Positions 61,718 through 64,000 of a stretch of DNA of 64,000 bases are shown piece after piece (the stretch's first letter is position 1; every line of letters begins with the position of its first letter). The translations under genes were made by a program, and so were the position numbers. This DNA comes from Brevibacterium antiquum (GTDB lineage: Bacteria; Actinomycetota; Actinomycetes; Actinomycetales; Brevibacteriaceae). The stretch covers positions 372,001-436,000 of the forward strand of contig NZ_JABASX010000001.1 in the NCBI RefSeq assembly GCF_016107655.1, in the 5' to 3' direction. Under the pieces are notes generated by a model. The model had not been told where the DNA came from. It was given only the letters and a program-made list of their open reading frames with translations, and did not search any database.

Positions 61718-61755
61718 GTGCATCGGATCCGGTCGCCGCTTCGGTGCGCCGGGTG

Positions 61756-62472
61756 CTACATGTCGAATACCTGCACGGGCAGCGCGTATTTCACGCCTGC
61801 CCGTGTTCCGGCTTCCGAGGCGATTCCGGGGATCATGTCTGAGGGCAGTGGATGGTCGGGCAAGGCCTCGAGATAGACGGCATGAGCCTCCAAGGAGCGC
61901 ACGGCCCGGTCGACGTGTTCGTCGTCGAGGACCACCGCATGGGTGGGATCAGCCCCGTTGACCAACAGCTTGTCTGCCTTCCACGCTTCGAGACCGTCGT
62001 CCTTGAGGTCGGTGAAGACCCACGGATTGTCGGCATCACGGATGGCATCGATCGTGGCGATGCCGGCCGCCCGATGGTCGACATGGTTCAAGCCCCACGG
62101 CATCTTGAGTTCCCAGTTGGTCACCATCACGGCATCGGGTTTGAATTGGCGGATCTTCTTCGCGATCGCATGCCGGAGCTCGAGGCTGGGCTCGAGAAGA
62201 CCGTCGGGGAAGTCGAGGATCTCAAGATCCTCTACTCCGACGATCGTGCACGCCTGTCGCTGCTCACCTTCCCGTAGAGGAACAACCTTCTCAGGGGACA
62301 TTTCGCGGATTCCGGCTTCACCGCGAGTCAGAAGCAGATAGGACACGGACTTTCCCTGATCGGTCCATTTGGCCACAGCCGCTGACGCACCGTATTCCAT
62401 GTCATCGGGGTGGGCAACGATACACAGGAGGCGATTGACATCATCGTCGTCGAAGATCGGAAGCTCAGTCAT
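61756..62472 (-). CDS. PIG-L/LmbE-family deacetylase
   Basis: A 238-residue zinc deacetylase. CIVAHPDDMEYGASAA is the AHPDD metal motif and NHVDHRAAG supplies the third ligand. LLTRGEAGI is the strand after it. Actinobacterial members include MshB (mycothiol synthesis) and Mca (mycothiol S-conjugate amidase); this one is shorter than both and cannot be assigned to either. Convergent with tpx, divergent from a lipoprotein gene. Confidence 0.85.
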   Translation of the reverse strand: MTELPIFDDDDVNRLLCIVAHPDDMEYGASAAVAKWTDQGKSVSYLLLTRGEAGIREMSPEKVVPLREGEQRQACTIVGVEDLEILDFPDGLLEPSLELRHAIAKKIRQFKPDAVMVTNWELKMPWGLNHVDHRAAGIATIDAIRDADNPWVFTDLKDDGLEAWKADKLLVNGADPTHAVVLDDEHVDRAVRSLEAHAVYLEALPDHPLPSDMIPGIASEAGTRAGVKYALPVQVFDM

Positions 62473-62586
62473 AGTCCAAGGCTAAGCCTCGCGCGGCACT
62501 TGTGCCAGAGCAGGCTGGGGTCGCGATGGGTACGATATGAGGGGCGCTGTTGAAAGAGCGCCGCTCCACAATTCGAAAGCGGGCCC

Positions 62587-63255
62587 ATGTATCGGAGTCT
62601 CCTCCTGGCAAGTGTGATGGTGCTGGGCCTGTCCCTCTCCGGGTGCTCAGCTCTGCGTGTGAGCACAGACGAGGGCGATTCGCGTCCGGTCAGCGTCGGC
62701 ATCGACGATGGATCCGAAGGAGAGACGCCCCAGGAGTCCGATGCCCCTGCAATTCCTGCGGGAATGACTCAGGTGACGGTCGATCTGGGTCCTGAATGCC
62801 CGATCAAGGTGCAGATGGCCATGGACAGCGAATGGAACGGCGACCTCGCCTACGACAGCTATCAACTCTACAGCCGCGATAACGGTGCCATCATCACCGT
62901 CAACTGCTATGAAGCCGACGACGAAACGGCACAGAGCATCATCGATACGGCACAGGAACAGACCTTCGGGGAATCGCGATCAAGCATTCTGGAAGAGAAC
63001 TCCGGGACAGTGCCCGGTGGTGCGTACTGGACGGTCCACGGGCTGCTCGCCCGCCAGGAGATCCGGGCCATCGATAGAACCGAGTCCGTGCTCTATGGAG
63101 CCATTGCCGGGATCTCGGACAACGGTCGACTGTACAAGGTCAGCGTCGAGATGGTCACGGTGTCAAGTGACCAAGCCACCGCCGCGCTCTTCGCGCAGAT
63201 GCTGCCGACTGTCAGCTTCGCCGATCAGGTCCTGGAATCGCCAGCACTTTCATAA
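62587..63255 (+). CDS. Hypothetical lipoprotein
   Basis: A 222-residue exported protein. The signal peptide ends with the lipobox LSGC (Cys near residue 20), followed by an acidic linker to about residue 55. The rest is a beta-rich domain with two cysteines (GPECPIKV and VNCYEADD) that could form a disulfide, and a pattern like small secreted sensor domains. I do not recognise the family. Its 3' end overlaps the convergent flavoprotein gene by 31 bases. Confidence 0.7.
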   Translation: MYRSLLLASVMVLGLSLSGCSALRVSTDEGDSRPVSVGIDDGSEGETPQESDAPAIPAGMTQVTVDLGPECPIKVQMAMDSEWNGDLAYDSYQLYSRDNGAIITVNCYEADDETAQSIIDTAQEQTFGESRSSILEENSGTVPGGAYWTVHGLLARQEIRAIDRTESVLYGAIAGISDNGRLYKVSVEMVTVSSDQATAALFAQMLPTVSFADQVLESPALS

Positions 63256-64000
63256 GTACGTGTGTGCTGTGCTCCTTTGCGGCGTTTGAGCAGCTCTCTG
63301 GCCGCGATCCGTCCCGCACGGGTGGCACCGACAGTTGAACTCGCCGAGCCGTATCCGACGAGAAAGATCCGTCGGTCGTTCTTGACCGAGACTTCGGATT
63401 CCATCGAGATTCCTCCATCTGGTGTGCGCAGGCGCAGCGGTGCCAAATGGTTGAGAGCGGCCCGGAATCCGGTGTTCCAGAAGATGACATCGATCTCTTC
63501 GACACGTTCATGTTCAAAGGGCTGCCATGACTCCGGCATCGCCAAGTGATCACTTGCCGAGGGCCCAAGACCCTCCGAGGTCGTCTGAACCTCGGCGGCT
63601 CGCCCGGGGAAGTGGACACCGTGAGGCAGCACCGCATCGAACATTCCGCGTGAGACGAGGACCCCAGAATCGACGCCGTATCGGAAATCCTTTCGTATGG
63701 GCAGGCCCGTGGTGCGAACCACGCTGGCCGGGGCGAGGCCGGCCAAGGTCCGGGAACGCACGGCGCGTTCGACTTCGAGGCCCCAGCTGCCGTCGAATTC
63801 TCGTGAGGTGAAGTTCGGGGGCCGACGCGTGGCCCACAGCGTATCGGTGACTTTCGCGAGTTCGAGCAGGAACTGGGTTGCCGAGATGCCACCGCCGACG
63901 ACCAAAGTCCTCAGGCCCCGGAACTCCTCGACGTCGCGGAAGTTTGCGGTGTGAAGTTGGCGGCCCTCGAACTCGGCGATGCCGGGGATGAACGGAACAT
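63225..64000 (-). CDS. NAD(P)-binding flavoprotein, monooxygenase-like (partial, start beyond window)
   Basis: At least 258 residues with the frame open to the window end. It has FEGRQLHTANFRDVEEFRG just before a second dinucleotide-binding motif, TLVVGGGISATQFLLEL, the usual arrangement of Baeyer-Villiger or ArsO-like flavin monooxygenases. IFWNTGFRAALNHL matches the late ATG/NTGY block, and IFLVGYGSASSTVGATRAG ends the FAD site. The visible part begins after the first FAD motif, so the N-terminus lies outside. The substrate is unknown. Confidence 0.8.
   Translation of the reverse strand, partial: VPFIPGIAEFEGRQLHTANFRDVEEFRGLRTLVVGGGISATQFLLELAKVTDTLWATRRPPNFTSREFDGSWGLEVERAVRSRTLAGLAPASVVRTTGLPIRKDFRYGVDSGVLVSRGMFDAVLPHGVHFPGRAAEVQTTSEGLGPSASDHLAMPESWQPFEHERVEEIDVIFWNTGFRAALNHLAPLRLRTPDGGISMESEVSVKNDRRIFLVGYGSASSTVGATRAGRIAARELLKRRKGAQHTRTYESAGDSRT

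Overview
The window reads as a chromosomal segment of a high-GC Gram-positive bacterium (Actinomycetota). Codons end mostly in G or C, GTG and TTG starts are common, and neighbouring genes often overlap by 4 or 8 bases. Three surface proteins carry an LPRTG sortase motif, there are DtxR/IdeR-type iron boxes, and the ThiF protein has the actinobacterial MoeZ layout. The gene mix fits Micrococcales, and Brevibacterium is my best guess, but that is an impression and not a database result. No rRNA, tRNA, CRISPR array, insertion sequence, prophage or integrase was seen.

Layout. 0-10.8 kb: two alpha/beta hydrolases, an alanine-dehydrogenase-like enzyme, DinB, ArfB-like and PlsC-like proteins, then a minus-strand gene chain (GntR regulator, NhaC-type carrier, D-cysteine desulfhydrase-like enzyme, Asp/Glu racemase, SrpA-type catalase, cytochrome b561) whose last four genes overlap. 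11-15.4 kb: small-molecule enzymes around an HxlR regulator whose probable operator occurs twice. 15.4-20.3 kb: a nucleoside hydrolase with a complete ECF transporter whose two ATPases are fused and asymmetrically degenerate. 20.3-24.5 kb: small genes, thymidine kinase and a mismatch uracil-DNA glycosylase. 25-29.2 kb: thiamine genes thiO-thiS-thiG-thiF behind a TPP riboswitch, with divergent thiE. 29-38 kb: PanE-like reductase, DedA, a two-component system, a Fic protein, an FMN lactate-type dehydrogenase, and a TetR/flavin monooxygenase pair sharing twin palindromic operators.

38-48.4 kb: an amino-acid permease, then iron acquisition. One siderophore-binding lipoprotein stands alone with its own iron box, and a FecCD-FecCD-FecE-binding-protein operon has a second iron box. 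A rhodanese/SufE pair sits just upstream of that operon. 48.4-55.6 kb: DUF808, two META-domain proteins, a tandem pair of sortase-anchored S1 serine proteases that duplicated together with their terminator, and two decayed GNAT acetyltransferases. 55.7-64 kb: a thioesterase, a coupled VOC/DinB pair, a DUF368 undecaprenyl-phosphate carrier, a sortase-anchored nucleotidase with a PHO-box-like repeat upstream, thiol peroxidase, a PIG-L deacetylase, a lipoprotein and a flavoprotein cut by the window end.

The most unusual items are the fused ECF ATPase with one dead and one intact composite ATP site, an alpha/beta hydrolase lacking both catalytic Ser and His, an ArdC/ImmA-like protein lacking its metal site, the desulfhydrase-racemase-haem peroxidase gene chain, the protease duplication, and several regulatory repeats with a clear logic.
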